Shown here: in pieces, positions 31,594 to 40,348 of the stretch
Layout of the letters: every line of letters starts with the position of its first letter
Numbering within the stretch: position 1 is the first letter of the stretch
Source of the DNA: an uncultured Bacteroidales bacterium
Lineage (GTDB): Bacteria; Bacteroidota; Bacteroidia; Bacteroidales; Bacteroidaceae
Reading direction: 5' to 3'
Length of the DNA: 64,000 bases
Assembly: GCA_902771725.1 (NCBI GenBank)
Contig: CACXXT010000001.1
Coordinates: 124,001-188,000, forward strand
Notes under the pieces: generated by a model
What the model saw: the letters and a program-made list of their open reading frames with translations, nothing else
What the model was told of the DNA's origin: nothing
Database searches by the model: none
Translations under genes and position numbers: made by a program

Positions 31594-32607
31594 TCAATTA
31601 TCTACTTTGTTCTTGAGAATGACCCAGATGACAACGGGGGCACCCATAACGGGGGTGATGACGTTGATGGGTATCAGACTTTCGGAGGGCAGGGTGGACA
31701 ACCAGTTGCAGAGCAGTGCCAGACAGCCGCCCGTCAGGAGTGTGGCCGGTAGCAGTGTGCGGTGGTCTGAGGTACCCAGCAGGAGGCGGGCAATGTGGGG
31801 TACGGCCAATCCGACGAAGGCGATGGGACCGCAGAAGGCAGTGCTGGTGGCGGTGAGTAACCCCGTGCAGCAGAGTAATAAGGTACGTGTGCGCCGGACA
31901 TGAATACCGAGGTTGGCGGCGTAGTTCTCGCCCAGCAAAAGGGCGTTGAGAGGTTTGATGAGCAACAGGGAGCCGAGGATGCCCACGCCCATGGTCAGAC
32001 TGAAGGCGGGCAGGCGGTCGACGGTGACGTTGGCGAAGCTGCCCAGTCCCCATACCATCAGCGAACGCACGCCCTCCTCCGTGGCACCGTAGTTCAGAAG
32101 CGAGATGAACGAGGAGGTGAGGTAGCCTATCATCACACCCGTGATGAGCAGCATGGTGTTGGAGCGCAGTAGGTGGGAGAAAGCAATGAGGAGCATCATG
32201 ACCGTCCAGGCACCGGCCATGGCTGCCACAATCACAAGTACGAAACCGCTGAGAGAGAAAGCGCCTGCCATGAACGTGCCGCCCAGCAGGAGCATGGCCA
32301 CGGCAACACCCAGGTTGGCACCGCCATCGATGCCCAGAATGCTGGGACCTGCCAGCGGGTTGCGAAACACCGTCTGCAGGAGCAGACCCGAAGCAGCGAG
32401 GCCTGCACCGGAGAGGGTGGCAGTGATGGCTTGCGGTATACGGTTCTCCCAAAGGATGAATCCCCACGAGGCTCGTTCCGCCTGTCCGCCAAGGAGCAGA
32501 TGTGTCACGGTTCGGGCGGGGATGTGGACGGCACCGAAATAGAGGTTGACCATGAAGAGGATCAACAGGGCCAGAAACAGGAGAAGGAGATTCAGACGGG
32601 ATTTCAT
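31594..32607 (-). CDS. btuC: BtuC-type (FecCD) ABC transporter permease
   Basis: 337 residues with about ten membrane helices. Family signatures include RIPQAITATLSGAGLAASGL, NPLAGPSILGIDGGANLGVA and the C-terminal IAFVGLAVPHIARLLLG. It moves vitamin B12 across the inner membrane with BtuF and an ATPase. The ATPase BtuD is not downstream: the operon ends here, facing the M18 gene. The start is 12 bp after the btuF stop. B12 rather than haem or siderophore specificity is inferred from the riboswitch and the btuG/btuH genes of the operon. Confidence 0.85.
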   Translation of the reverse strand: MKSRLNLLLLFLALLILFMVNLYFGAVHIPARTVTHLLLGGQAERASWGFILWENRIPQAITATLSGAGLAASGLLLQTVFRNPLAGPSILGIDGGANLGVAVAMLLLGGTFMAGAFSLSGFVLVIVAAMAGAWTVMMLLIAFSHLLRSNTMLLITGVMIGYLTSSFISLLNYGATEEGVRSLMVWGLGSFANVTVDRLPAFSLTMGVGILGSLLLIKPLNALLLGENYAANLGIHVRRTRTLLLCCTGLLTATSTAFCGPIAFVGLAVPHIARLLLGTSDHRTLLPATLLTGGCLALLCNWLSTLPSESLIPINVITPVMGAPVVIWVILKNKVDN

Positions 32608-32619
32608 TGGAGCAGACGG

Positions 32620-33825
32620 TTATTCGGCTAAGGGTTTGTAGTAGACGGATTCTTCGCCGGGCAGGAGGTCCGGGTGAAGAAGAATGATGAAGTCGCGGAG
32701 GAGACGATCCGGATGGAAGGGCGTCTCCTCGTAGAAGTGGTTGTGGGCAAGGTCGCAGCCGTAGATGTGTCGCTCGCGGTAAGCACGGAAGCGGGTGTAG
32801 GGCTGGTAGTCGGCAGCGAGCTGGCGGTAGGTGAGCGGTTGTTGGCTGTTGAATTTCAAGAGCCAGATGTCAGCGTCCTGTGCTTCGTCCAGTACGGTCT
32901 CGAAGGAGAGGGCTGTGCTGCCGCTGCCGGAACGGCTGCGAAAGAGGTAGTCGGCACCGGCATCAGCGAACATGATCCCCATGGTGCTCTGTCCGCAGGG
33001 CACGAACCACTGGCCACCGTAGAGTTGCTCGGTCAGAAGGGTGGGAGGACGATGATGGCCCTCGGCGGAGGATGAGGAGTCGTTGACGGCAGATGCGGCG
33101 GCTGCCTTGAGGGCGAGGTAGTTCTGCTCCACAGCGCAGAAGATGCTGTCGGCACGCTCCTCGGAACCAAAGAGCTCGGAGTAGAAGCGAATCCATTCGG
33201 CACGTGCCAGAGGTGAGACTTCCATGTATTCCGCACACTCGATGATAGGGATTCCCAGTCGCTCCACGCGGCCATAGCCTCCGCTGTGCTCGAAGGGAGT
33301 CAGCAGCAGCACCTCGGGAGCCACGTCCATGATGCGCTCGATGTTGGGGTTCATGCCATTGCCGAAGTCGGCGATGCGGCCTGCTGCCAATCCATCGGTG
33401 ACTGCTGGCAGGTCGATGTACTCTTTTTCGCAGACGCCTGAAATGCAGTCTGCAACACCCAGTTCATCCAACAGCCCGCAATGGACTGCCGTGGCAACGC
33501 CAGCAGAGCGGACAGGGGTCTTTATGATTGAATAATCAACATGGAGCTTGGAGAGGTCGGGCTGTGCGCTGTCTGCGATTAAGAGGTAGCGATGGAGCAC
33601 AGCGGTGGTATCCCAGGGGTTGCGCAGCGTCCAGAGGCTGTAGCCCTCGCCGCGCTCACAGGTGAGGTTGGTGGCATAGTGCAGGGAGACCGGTTGGAGG
33701 TCAGAAACGGGGGGACGGCTCCCGCTGCAGGAGGCGAGGAGACAGAGGAGGAGGGAGAGGAAGAGCGGGAGTTGGTGTTGCAATAGAATTGCAACAGAAA
33801 AGACGGGACGGAGTGGGGTGGTCAT
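32620..33825 (-). CDS. btuF: BtuF-type B12-binding lipoprotein
   Basis: 401 residues. Lipoprotein signal with lipobox LLASCSGS. The class III periplasmic binding fold is seen in VRSAGVATAVHCGLLDELGV, NIERIMDVAPEVLLLTPFEH and the C-terminal lobe ADAGADYLFRSRSGSGSTAL. It delivers cobalamin from the periplasm to BtuC. It lies 84 bp after btuB; that gap contains GGGGC-rich imperfect repeats but no clear promoter. Confidence 0.85.
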   Translation of the reverse strand: MTTPLRPVFSVAILLQHQLPLFLSLLLCLLASCSGSRPPVSDLQPVSLHYATNLTCERGEGYSLWTLRNPWDTTAVLHRYLLIADSAQPDLSKLHVDYSIIKTPVRSAGVATAVHCGLLDELGVADCISGVCEKEYIDLPAVTDGLAAGRIADFGNGMNPNIERIMDVAPEVLLLTPFEHSGGYGRVERLGIPIIECAEYMEVSPLARAEWIRFYSELFGSEERADSIFCAVEQNYLALKAAAASAVNDSSSSAEGHHRPPTLLTEQLYGGQWFVPCGQSTMGIMFADAGADYLFRSRSGSGSTALSFETVLDEAQDADIWLLKFNSQQPLTYRQLAADYQPYTRFRAYRERHIYGCDLAHNHFYEETPFHPDRLLRDFIILLHPDLLPGEESVYYKPLAE

Positions 33826-33909
33826 ATTTCGGTGGGGCTTATCTTTATTAGGACGGGGCTAATTTATAATAATGGCAGGGCTTATTCATAATTTGGGGCG
33901 GGGGCTATT

Positions 33910-36123
33910 TCAATATTGGACCTCCAGGAAAAACTCGAAGTGGCGTCCGGCCATTGGGCGGGAGAGCACGGTGACGTACTCTGAGTCGAGGAGGTTGTAG
34001 ATGGCAGCTTTGAGGGATGCCTGCAGACGGCGCCACCGGAACTGCTTCTCGATGGTGAGGTCGCTCATGTAGTAGGGCTTGAGGCGTCCGGTGATGTAAC
34101 TCACCTCATTGCTGGTGGTGGTGAAGCGTTCGCTATAGGAATACCATTGATAGGTCAGAGCCCAGGTGCGCCAACGGAGACGGGCACAAAGGTTGGCGGA
34201 GTGTAGGGGGACGTAGACGAGTTGCTTGCCGTAGGAAGCATCGGCGGCATCGAGGTCCTCGCTATGGTTGAGCGAGGGCGTGTAGGCGTAGTTACCGGTG
34301 AGAGTGAAGTGCCAGTCGAATGGGAGGTGCAGCTCAGCGGTGAGGGTGAACTCTGTGCCGTAGTTATGTACCTTCTTCAGGTTGGAGGGCTGCCAGTAGC
34401 CTTTGGCATTGGGTGTCCAAAGAATCCAGTCGGTGATGTAGGAGTCGAAAGCCGAGAGGTTGCCCTTGAAGGAGAGAAAGGCACCCTGCAGGCCGAGGGG
34501 AAACTGCACGTTGCCCTCCAGACCGCCATCGTAGGTAAATCCTCGCTCTGGACGAAGGTCGGGATTGCCACCGGGTTTGAAGTAGAGGTCGTCCATGGTC
34601 GGGTAGCGGTAGTTGCGGGCGACGGATGCCTTGAGATAGAGTCCTGCAGTGCGGTTGCCGTGGACTGAGGAAGAGAGCAGGGTGTACTCTCCGAAGAGGG
34701 CTGGAATCAGGGGCACGAGGTCACGACGATACAATTCTTCCCGCAGGACTGCCGAGAGAGTCAGGCGTTTGGTGGGGCGGTATTTAGCCGAGAGGCTGAG
34801 TGATGATTCCAGGCGACCTTTGTTGTAGTTGTCGCCGATGTGGAAGGGACTCTGATCGCGGCTACGGACGTGGTTGTAGGTGACATCGAGGTTGGCGGTG
34901 AGGAGCCAGTCGGCAGCGGGGGAGTAGTCGGCCTTGGCTTGGAGGTAGGCTTGATGGCTGTAGCTGTGGGAGTCGGTGATGGTCGTGAAAGCGGAGGTGG
35001 AAGAGGAAGAGGGGGAGGCGACGGCGGACGAACCGCCGTCCACGGAACCTGAGGAGGAAGAGGGGGAGGAAGTGGAAGGGGAAGAGGGGGAGGCGACGGC
35101 GGACGAACCGCCGTCCACAGGACCTGAGAAGGAAGAGGAGGAGGAAGTGGGAGAGGAGGTGGTGTGGGATTTGGTGGCGTAGTCGTAGGCGAGGGATTGA
35201 TAGGAGTAGCCGGCACGGGCTTCGAGGGAACTCTGGCTGCCGAGGGGCTGCTGCCAGGAGATGACACTGCGAACGGCATCCTGCAGTTGTTCGTTGCGGA
35301 AGTCGTTGTCGTCACGGTAGTCTACACTCAGAAAAGGTAAACCCCGCAGGCTGTGGGTGAACCACACGGCAGCGGTGGCGAGTGCTCCGGGAACACTTGA
35401 AGGGCGGAGGGAGAACTCCTGGAGGGCGTGGAGGTCGTGGAAGTAGCCGCTGCGATTCAGTTCCGTAGGATGGTAGGAACGGATAATATTGCCCGTGGCA
35501 TCGCGCTCATCCACTTTCTTGTCGTAGTTCGTATAGTGGAATCTGTTGTTGCTGGTGGCGTAAACCACGCGTGTGCTGCTGGTCCAGCGCTGACCGCCAT
35601 AGGTGAGGCGCAGGAACTGGTCGTAGGTGTCGTAGGAACCGATGCCCTGAACGTACTGAACGCCTACCCCACGTTTGCGAACTGGACGTGTGCAGAGGTC
35701 CACGGCTCCTCCCAAACCGCCACCGGTCAGCGTCAGTGACGATGCCCCATGCAGCAGATTGGCTTCGTCTACAAAATAGGCGGGAATGGTGCTGAAATCA
35801 ACCGTTCCAAGCATCGGAGAATTGATTTCCAGCCCGTTCCAAAGGACCTGGGTATGGCTGGGTGAGGTGCCTCGGAATTCTGCTGTGGACTCAGTGGCAC
35901 GACCATAGCTCTTGATGAAAAGCGAAGAGTGCTGGGTGAGGATATCGGACATAGAGAGCGCGACGTTCTGATGCAGGATGGCGGTGTCGAGGGTGGTGCG
36001 CTGGATGCCAGCCTCGCTGAGGCGGCGCTGGGCTGTGACGCGCACTTCGTGCAACAAGCTGTCCGTCTGTGCACAAAGTGCACAGCTACACAGAAAGGCT
36101 ATAAGGGCGATACGTCCTCTCAT
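33910..36123 (-). CDS. btuB: TonB-dependent cobalamin receptor, BtuB-like
   Basis: 737 residues with signal peptide (LCSCALCAQ). TonB-box-like HEVRVTAQ follows, then the plug (SDILTQHSSLFIKSYGRATE; GGGLGGAVDLCTRP) and a 22-strand barrel ending FEFFLEVQY with a terminal aromatic. Residues ~317-380 are an unusual Ser/Pro-rich insertion (SSPTSSSSS and two copies of GGSSAVASPSS), coded by a 75-bp tandem duplication. It probably sits in an extracellular loop between two strands. It imports B12 from surface proteins such as BtuG. The start overlaps the upstream gene by 4 bp. Confidence 0.9.
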   Translation of the reverse strand: MRGRIALIAFLCSCALCAQTDSLLHEVRVTAQRRLSEAGIQRTTLDTAILHQNVALSMSDILTQHSSLFIKSYGRATESTAEFRGTSPSHTQVLWNGLEINSPMLGTVDFSTIPAYFVDEANLLHGASSLTLTGGGLGGAVDLCTRPVRKRGVGVQYVQGIGSYDTYDQFLRLTYGGQRWTSSTRVVYATSNNRFHYTNYDKKVDERDATGNIIRSYHPTELNRSGYFHDLHALQEFSLRPSSVPGALATAAVWFTHSLRGLPFLSVDYRDDNDFRNEQLQDAVRSVISWQQPLGSQSSLEARAGYSYQSLAYDYATKSHTTSSPTSSSSSFSGPVDGGSSAVASPSSPSTSSPSSSSGSVDGGSSAVASPSSSSTSAFTTITDSHSYSHQAYLQAKADYSPAADWLLTANLDVTYNHVRSRDQSPFHIGDNYNKGRLESSLSLSAKYRPTKRLTLSAVLREELYRRDLVPLIPALFGEYTLLSSSVHGNRTAGLYLKASVARNYRYPTMDDLYFKPGGNPDLRPERGFTYDGGLEGNVQFPLGLQGAFLSFKGNLSAFDSYITDWILWTPNAKGYWQPSNLKKVHNYGTEFTLTAELHLPFDWHFTLTGNYAYTPSLNHSEDLDAADASYGKQLVYVPLHSANLCARLRWRTWALTYQWYSYSERFTTTSNEVSYITGRLKPYYMSDLTIEKQFRWRRLQASLKAAIYNLLDSEYVTVLSRPMAGRHFEFFLEVQY
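35016..35165 (-). repeat. 75-bp tandem duplication within btuB
   Basis: The block AGGCGACGGCGGACGAACCG (continuing CCGTCCAC) occurs at 35016 and 35091, exactly 75 bp apart, within a purine-rich tract of GAGGAAGAGGGG type. It encodes two copies of VDGGSSAVASPSS separated by Ser/Pro residues. The length keeps the frame. Confidence 0.85.
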
Positions 36124-37670
36124 TGCTCCATGTGGTAGTCACTGATGTAATACACTTCTGTGCTGATGTCGCCCAGGTTGGGGGTGCTGCCTATCTGTGC
36201 CGTCTGGATGCGGATGAAATCGATGTACTCGAGGTTGGCGGGTTGTCCGTCCCAGGTGCGGGCGTTGCTGAGACGGAAATAGTTCATCTTGCCGGCAGGA
36301 CCATTGATGAAATCGCTGCCGAGGTTGTCCACGTAACCCCAGTCATAAGGCGGGATGTCTGAGATGCCACTCTCGTAGGTGCTGCGGTCTTCCAGACGCG
36401 AGCCGAAGTAGGTGTGCTCTGTGCCTTGCATCCACGGCTGCCAATAGTAGTCGTGAGGATTCCAGTAGCTGAGGTAAGGCACGTAGCCCGTGGCACCGAG
36501 GCAATCGCGCCAAGCGGTGGCGGACTTGCGTGCTTCGGGGCGGTAGTAGGTGATTGCATATTCGGTGAGATGGCGACTGCCGCCATACTCCGACCCTGCC
36601 AGCTCGAACCACTGGTCGTTGGGCAGCCCGTCGCCATTGTCGTCCTGACTGACCCATATGATTCCGGGCTCAGACTGGTAGCTGAAGGGATTGCCGCGTA
36701 CGCAGAGGTCGTAGCCGCCGCCAGAGTTGCGCACGCTGTGGTCGAAGCCTGCGATGAGATAACCTCCTTGGGAACCGAGGCTGATGGACCAGTGCCGCTG
36801 GAAGTGGGCAAGCACGCTGTCGCAGGCTTGTTCGTGGGTGCAGTCTTCAGGATAGGAGTCGCCAACGATGATGTAGCCATTGACCTGATGGCCTGGAGCC
36901 GGCTGAAAAGCATAGACCTTGTTGACCATAGCCTGCCCGTCGAAAGAGCGGCGGAAAGTGCCGGCTGGCGGGCAGACATGCAGAAGGAAGGGTTGTTCCA
37001 TCGTCATGGAACCATCTGTGAACTTAAGTGTGAGGAGGTGTTCACCTTGCTCCTTGGCCTCGAACACGTAGGCGACTTCGTCCTCGAGGCCTGCTACAGG
37101 AGCACCATCGAGCAGCCATGTGGTGCCAGGCGAGGTGATGCTGCCGAAGAGATAGGCTTTCACTTTGATGGAGCGTCCTTGAGCGATGTTGATGTCCGTC
37201 CAGGGAACACGAAAACACAAGCCTTCAATTGCCGGCAGTTCCGGCAGGCTGACGACTTCATGTTCGAGAACGGTGATCTTGACCTCGTCCTGTGCACTGC
37301 CAAAGTGGTTGGTGACTACCAGTTGGACAAAGAATTCTCCTGGAGTGGAGGAAACGAAGGAGTAGTGGGATTCGGTGCTTACCACTTCTCCATCCATGGT
37401 CCAGCGGTAGGTGGAGGCAGAATCCGTGCCAGTCAGGACAGGCACCAGGGTCAGTGTCTCGTCCGTGTAGATGCGAAATCGTGCCGAGGGCTCGTCCCAT
37501 GCTATCGTGGGCGGTGCTCCTAAAGTGTCGGCGCCTTCGTCCGGCGTGGGTTGGGGGGGCTCGGGCGTTCCTTCAGAACAGGAAAACGCACAAAACAAAG
37601 CCATCATCAGGCAGCATAGCACGCTTCTTGTCCGGAACAGCTTGGTAAACACAAATCCTTTTACGTTCAT
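36120..37670 (-). CDS. PKD-domain surface lipoprotein of the B12 operon, unassigned
   Basis: 516 residues with lipobox CAFSCSEG. Two Ig/PKD-like domains (~50-140, e.g. STYRWTMDGEVVSTESHYSF, and ~145-235) precede a ~275-residue C-terminal domain (YDLCVRGNPFSYQSEPGI; DDNGDGLPNDQWFELAGSEY; then many Trp/Tyr). The C-terminal domain contains an EF-hand-like DNNGDGLPND loop. It lies between btuG and btuB with 4-bp overlaps on both sides, so it is tightly coupled to B12 uptake. Function unknown; by position it could be another B12-binding or BtuB-associated surface protein. Confidence 0.8.
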   Translation of the reverse strand: MNVKGFVFTKLFRTRSVLCCLMMALFCAFSCSEGTPEPPQPTPDEGADTLGAPPTIAWDEPSARFRIYTDETLTLVPVLTGTDSASTYRWTMDGEVVSTESHYSFVSSTPGEFFVQLVVTNHFGSAQDEVKITVLEHEVVSLPELPAIEGLCFRVPWTDINIAQGRSIKVKAYLFGSITSPGTTWLLDGAPVAGLEDEVAYVFEAKEQGEHLLTLKFTDGSMTMEQPFLLHVCPPAGTFRRSFDGQAMVNKVYAFQPAPGHQVNGYIIVGDSYPEDCTHEQACDSVLAHFQRHWSISLGSQGGYLIAGFDHSVRNSGGGYDLCVRGNPFSYQSEPGIIWVSQDDNGDGLPNDQWFELAGSEYGGSRHLTEYAITYYRPEARKSATAWRDCLGATGYVPYLSYWNPHDYYWQPWMQGTEHTYFGSRLEDRSTYESGISDIPPYDWGYVDNLGSDFINGPAGKMNYFRLSNARTWDGQPANLEYIDFIRIQTAQIGSTPNLGDISTEVYYISDYHMEQ

Positions 37671-38788
37671 TTGAATGCAAATCCATTAGGGTTGATACCC
37701 ACTCGGAACTGATCTATCAGGACGCCTTCAGCGGTGTAGCGACGTACCACGCCGGACTGGCTGAAGTCCACGGCGTCTGCCACGTATATTTCGCCAGTGT
37801 GAGGATCCACTCCGATTCCGTAGAGCTTGTGGCGGAGGCCGCGTTCGTTGCGTTCGGCAGAGATAAAGGGGCGCACGGGCAGGTGTGTGTCCTCGATGCC
37901 CATCCTGTAGACGTCATTATTAATAAGGTATAGCACGGTGCCTTCGGGGTTCGTTGCCAGCTGCACGCTGCTCTCGTCGGTATCCAGTGTCTGGTCGAGC
38001 TCGATGCGGTGGCTGGCAGCATCTATGCGATAGAGGTGCGGAATGTTGTCGCCAAAGCTATCTTCGTCTGTTGCATAGCCCCCATCGGTGACCACCCATA
38101 GCTTGCCTCGTGCATCGAGTGCCATGCTCTTCGGTTGCCAGCTGGATAGGGTGATGCTATCTGCAAGTACGTCGTGCTCGCTGTCGAGGATAAGGAGCTT
38201 GTTGCTGTAGCTCCAGCAGTTGGTAAACACTTCATGACCGTACTGCACCATCTGCTCGGTGGAGCTATAGCCAAAGGCTTCGGGCTGTTTTGTGCTGATG
38301 CTGGCGATGAAAGTCATCGACTGCGGATTGAAGACGGTGACATAAGGCGCATAGAGGTCTGTCACATAGGCTTTGTGGTCGGAGAGGAAATGGATGTAGC
38401 GGGGGTTGGTCATGTGTTCCGTCTGGCCAGTGGTCATCTGTCCTCGGACCCGGAAGGTGGAGGCGTCTATTGCCCAGATAATGCCGCTGTTCTCCACGGC
38501 AATGTAAGCAGTGCCGCCTCGGAGACTGATACTCTGCCCCGTGTCGCCCAGGCGTCTGTCGTTGGCACGCTGGAAGACGGCGTTCTGTACCTCCCGTGTC
38601 TCGGGGTCGTAGTAGGAGAGTGTGGCATTGCCAGCGTTGAAGTTGCCCTCGCAGAGCACGAACACACCCCGCTCCGAGGTGTTGAAAGCCTCCTCCTCGG
38701 TTCCGGGGTCTGAATTGGAGCAAGCTGCCAGCAGCACCACGGCTGCCAGCAGCTTGTTCGTCCATTGTAGTTTTCGTGCGAGTTGCAT
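37667..38788 (-). CDS. btuG: BtuG-like surface B12-binding beta-propeller lipoprotein
   Basis: 373 residues with lipobox LLAACSNS. The body is a YncE/DUF5074-like seven-bladed propeller with repeated phrases such as GVFVLCEGNFNAGNATLSYY, ALDARGKLWVVTDGG and GEIYVADAVDFSQSGVV. BtuG of Bacteroides is a surface lipoprotein that binds B12 very tightly and hands it to BtuB. The operon position behind a cobalamin riboswitch supports the same role. The start lies immediately after the btuH stop; the end overlaps the next gene by 4 bp. Confidence 0.85.
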   Translation of the reverse strand: MQLARKLQWTNKLLAAVVLLAACSNSDPGTEEEAFNTSERGVFVLCEGNFNAGNATLSYYDPETREVQNAVFQRANDRRLGDTGQSISLRGGTAYIAVENSGIIWAIDASTFRVRGQMTTGQTEHMTNPRYIHFLSDHKAYVTDLYAPYVTVFNPQSMTFIASISTKQPEAFGYSSTEQMVQYGHEVFTNCWSYSNKLLILDSEHDVLADSITLSSWQPKSMALDARGKLWVVTDGGYATDEDSFGDNIPHLYRIDAASHRIELDQTLDTDESSVQLATNPEGTVLYLINNDVYRMGIEDTHLPVRPFISAERNERGLRHKLYGIGVDPHTGEIYVADAVDFSQSGVVRRYTAEGVLIDQFRVGINPNGFAFK

Positions 38789-39787
38789 TTAGAATTTCAC
38801 AACGACGTTGTCGAAGGCAAAGTAGGCGGGAGTGTTCAGGTAGGTGACGCCTTCCCATTCGGAAGAGTCGCTGCCTGTCATACTGAAACTGAGGCTGTTG
38901 ACGGCACCCAGAATGCTGAGGTCTACCTTTGTCCAATTGGGTAGGATTTTGCCGTCCCGCACCATGTCAACGTTCACAGCTTTTCCGTTGTCGGCTGTGA
39001 TAGTAAGTGTGAGGAATCCTTTTTCTTTCAGGGATTTAGCATAATCATTGCCATTGGCTACGACACCGAGTTCGTACGTTGTGTGGCTGATGTCCATGGA
39101 CTTGATGATGTGGCTGACGCCCTCGGGGAACTTGATGGTAGCATTGCAGTAAACCACGGCGAAGTTCTTGCTGCCGTTGGTCTCGGGCACTGCCAGCTGA
39201 TATTCGTATGTGGCGTGCTCTTCGACGTCGCTGTCGATGTAGTTGGAAATGGCCGTTCCGCCTTCACTAAATCCTCCGTTGCCGCCCCAAGCTAGAGTCA
39301 TACCTCCGGAGAGCTGTGTAGTCTCGTCCGTCCAGGCATACTCCTTTGCCTTGTCGCCGTAGAGCAGGCTGCCGTTGTACTGCTCGCTGTCGATCAGTTT
39401 GCTCCAGTAGCCGCCTTCGAAGTCCACGATCTGCAGGTTCTCCTTCACCGTAACCTTGAATTCCTTGCGGGAGGTGCCGGCGGTGCTGGTCACACGCAGC
39501 ACGATGGTGTATTCGCCATCGCCTTCGGGCTTATAGTTTCTCAGCGCGGGTTCTGTGCCGATGACCTTGCCGTTGATGCTCCACTCGTAGGTGGTCTTCT
39601 CGTCGACAAAGTTGTAGGTAGGTGTAATGGTGATGCTCTCTCCATCGATGATGGTGACGTTCTCCAGCGCAGCTTCGGCAAAGATGGCAGGCAGCTCGGG
39701 CTCGGCTTCTTCCTTATCTTTGCTGCATGAGTTGAACATTGCCATGCTCATAGCGAGCACGGCAAAAGACAAAAGATACTTTTTCAT
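38789..39787 (-). CDS. btuH: BtuH-like lipoprotein (PKD plus DUF4465)
   Basis: 332 residues from the ATG at 39787, giving lipobox MFNSCSKD; the longer frame to 39838 lacks this. An Ig/PKD-like domain (~35-115, TYEWSINGKVIGTEPALRNY) is followed by a DUF4465 domain (VDFEGGYWSKLIDSEQYNGS; FAVVYCNATIKFPEGVSHII; AYFAFDNVVVKF). DUF4465 proteins of Bacteroidetes B12 loci (BtuH) bind cobalamin at the cell surface. It is the first gene of the operon, ~100 bp after the riboswitch. Confidence 0.85.
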   Translation of the reverse strand: MKKYLLSFAVLAMSMAMFNSCSKDKEEAEPELPAIFAEAALENVTIIDGESITITPTYNFVDEKTTYEWSINGKVIGTEPALRNYKPEGDGEYTIVLRVTSTAGTSRKEFKVTVKENLQIVDFEGGYWSKLIDSEQYNGSLLYGDKAKEYAWTDETTQLSGGMTLAWGGNGGFSEGGTAISNYIDSDVEEHATYEYQLAVPETNGSKNFAVVYCNATIKFPEGVSHIIKSMDISHTTYELGVVANGNDYAKSLKEKGFLTLTITADNGKAVNVDMVRDGKILPNWTKVDLSILGAVNSLSFSMTGSDSSEWEGVTYLNTPAYFAFDNVVVKF

Positions 39788-39884
39788 TTTGCTTAGATTT
39801 TGTTTTGAATTATACATTAAGTTTAGAACTGTTTCCAACTGTCCTCGCAGTTATCTGAGAGTATCTATACAGCTAATCGTGCGG

Positions 39885-40080
39885 CAGGTCTTCTGACTCG
39901 CTTCCGGATGTCGGCACCTTCCCAGTCGCCTGCCTCGCAGGCGTCCAGTGGTTTTCTAAGGCCAATCCGATGATGAAGCTCACAGCAGCGGGACTGTGCA
40001 GGATTCGCACCTGCTTCCCTCTTGGTCCGTCTTCCTCTTCAGGAGGAAAGGACGGACACACCACACGCGTGTACCTTATT
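39885..40080 (-). promoter_or_regulatory. Cobalamin (B12) riboswitch
   Basis: On the minus strand the core GGGAAGCAGGTGCGAATCCT, then GCACAGTCCCGCTGCTGTGA (around 39981-40018), matches the conserved cobalamin aptamer. Downstream GTCAGAAGACCTGCCGC (39890-39899 region) matches the B12 box. An upstream stem, GTCCGTCC/GGACGGAC, closes the element. B12 should turn off the btuH-btuG-btuB-btuF-btuC operon. The expression platform lies in the ~100 bp before btuH. Confidence 0.95.
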
Positions 40081-40098
40081 ATTATGCATTTGATGGTG

Positions 40099-40106
40099 CA
40101 AAGGTA
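40099..40106 (-). promoter_or_regulatory. -7 element of the B12 operon
   Basis: TACCTTTG on the minus strand, about 20-30 bp before the riboswitch aptamer. Confidence 0.6.
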
Positions 40107-40275
40107 CGTAATCTTCCCGAATCAGCCAAATTTTTCGAGCAAAACCCTTCCTTCGGCAGTCAGGATACAATAAATATTGGTCAAAAGGGAAAGCAGAAAT
40201 GGCAGAAAAAGGATCTTTTCATGTCTTCATACAATTTTGTCCGCGGTTGATGCAGCATCTCTGTGTTTATTTTCT

Positions 40276-40283
40276 TATCTTTG
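40276..40283 (+). promoter_or_regulatory. -7 element of the GH97 gene
   Basis: TATCTTTG, 65 bp before the ATG at 40349; it argues against the longer frame starting at 40199. Confidence 0.55.
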
Positions 40284-40348
40284 CCGCCGTAAATATATCA
40301 AGCGAAGAAATAATTGTTTCATTCAACACTTTAAAACTTATCAGACAC

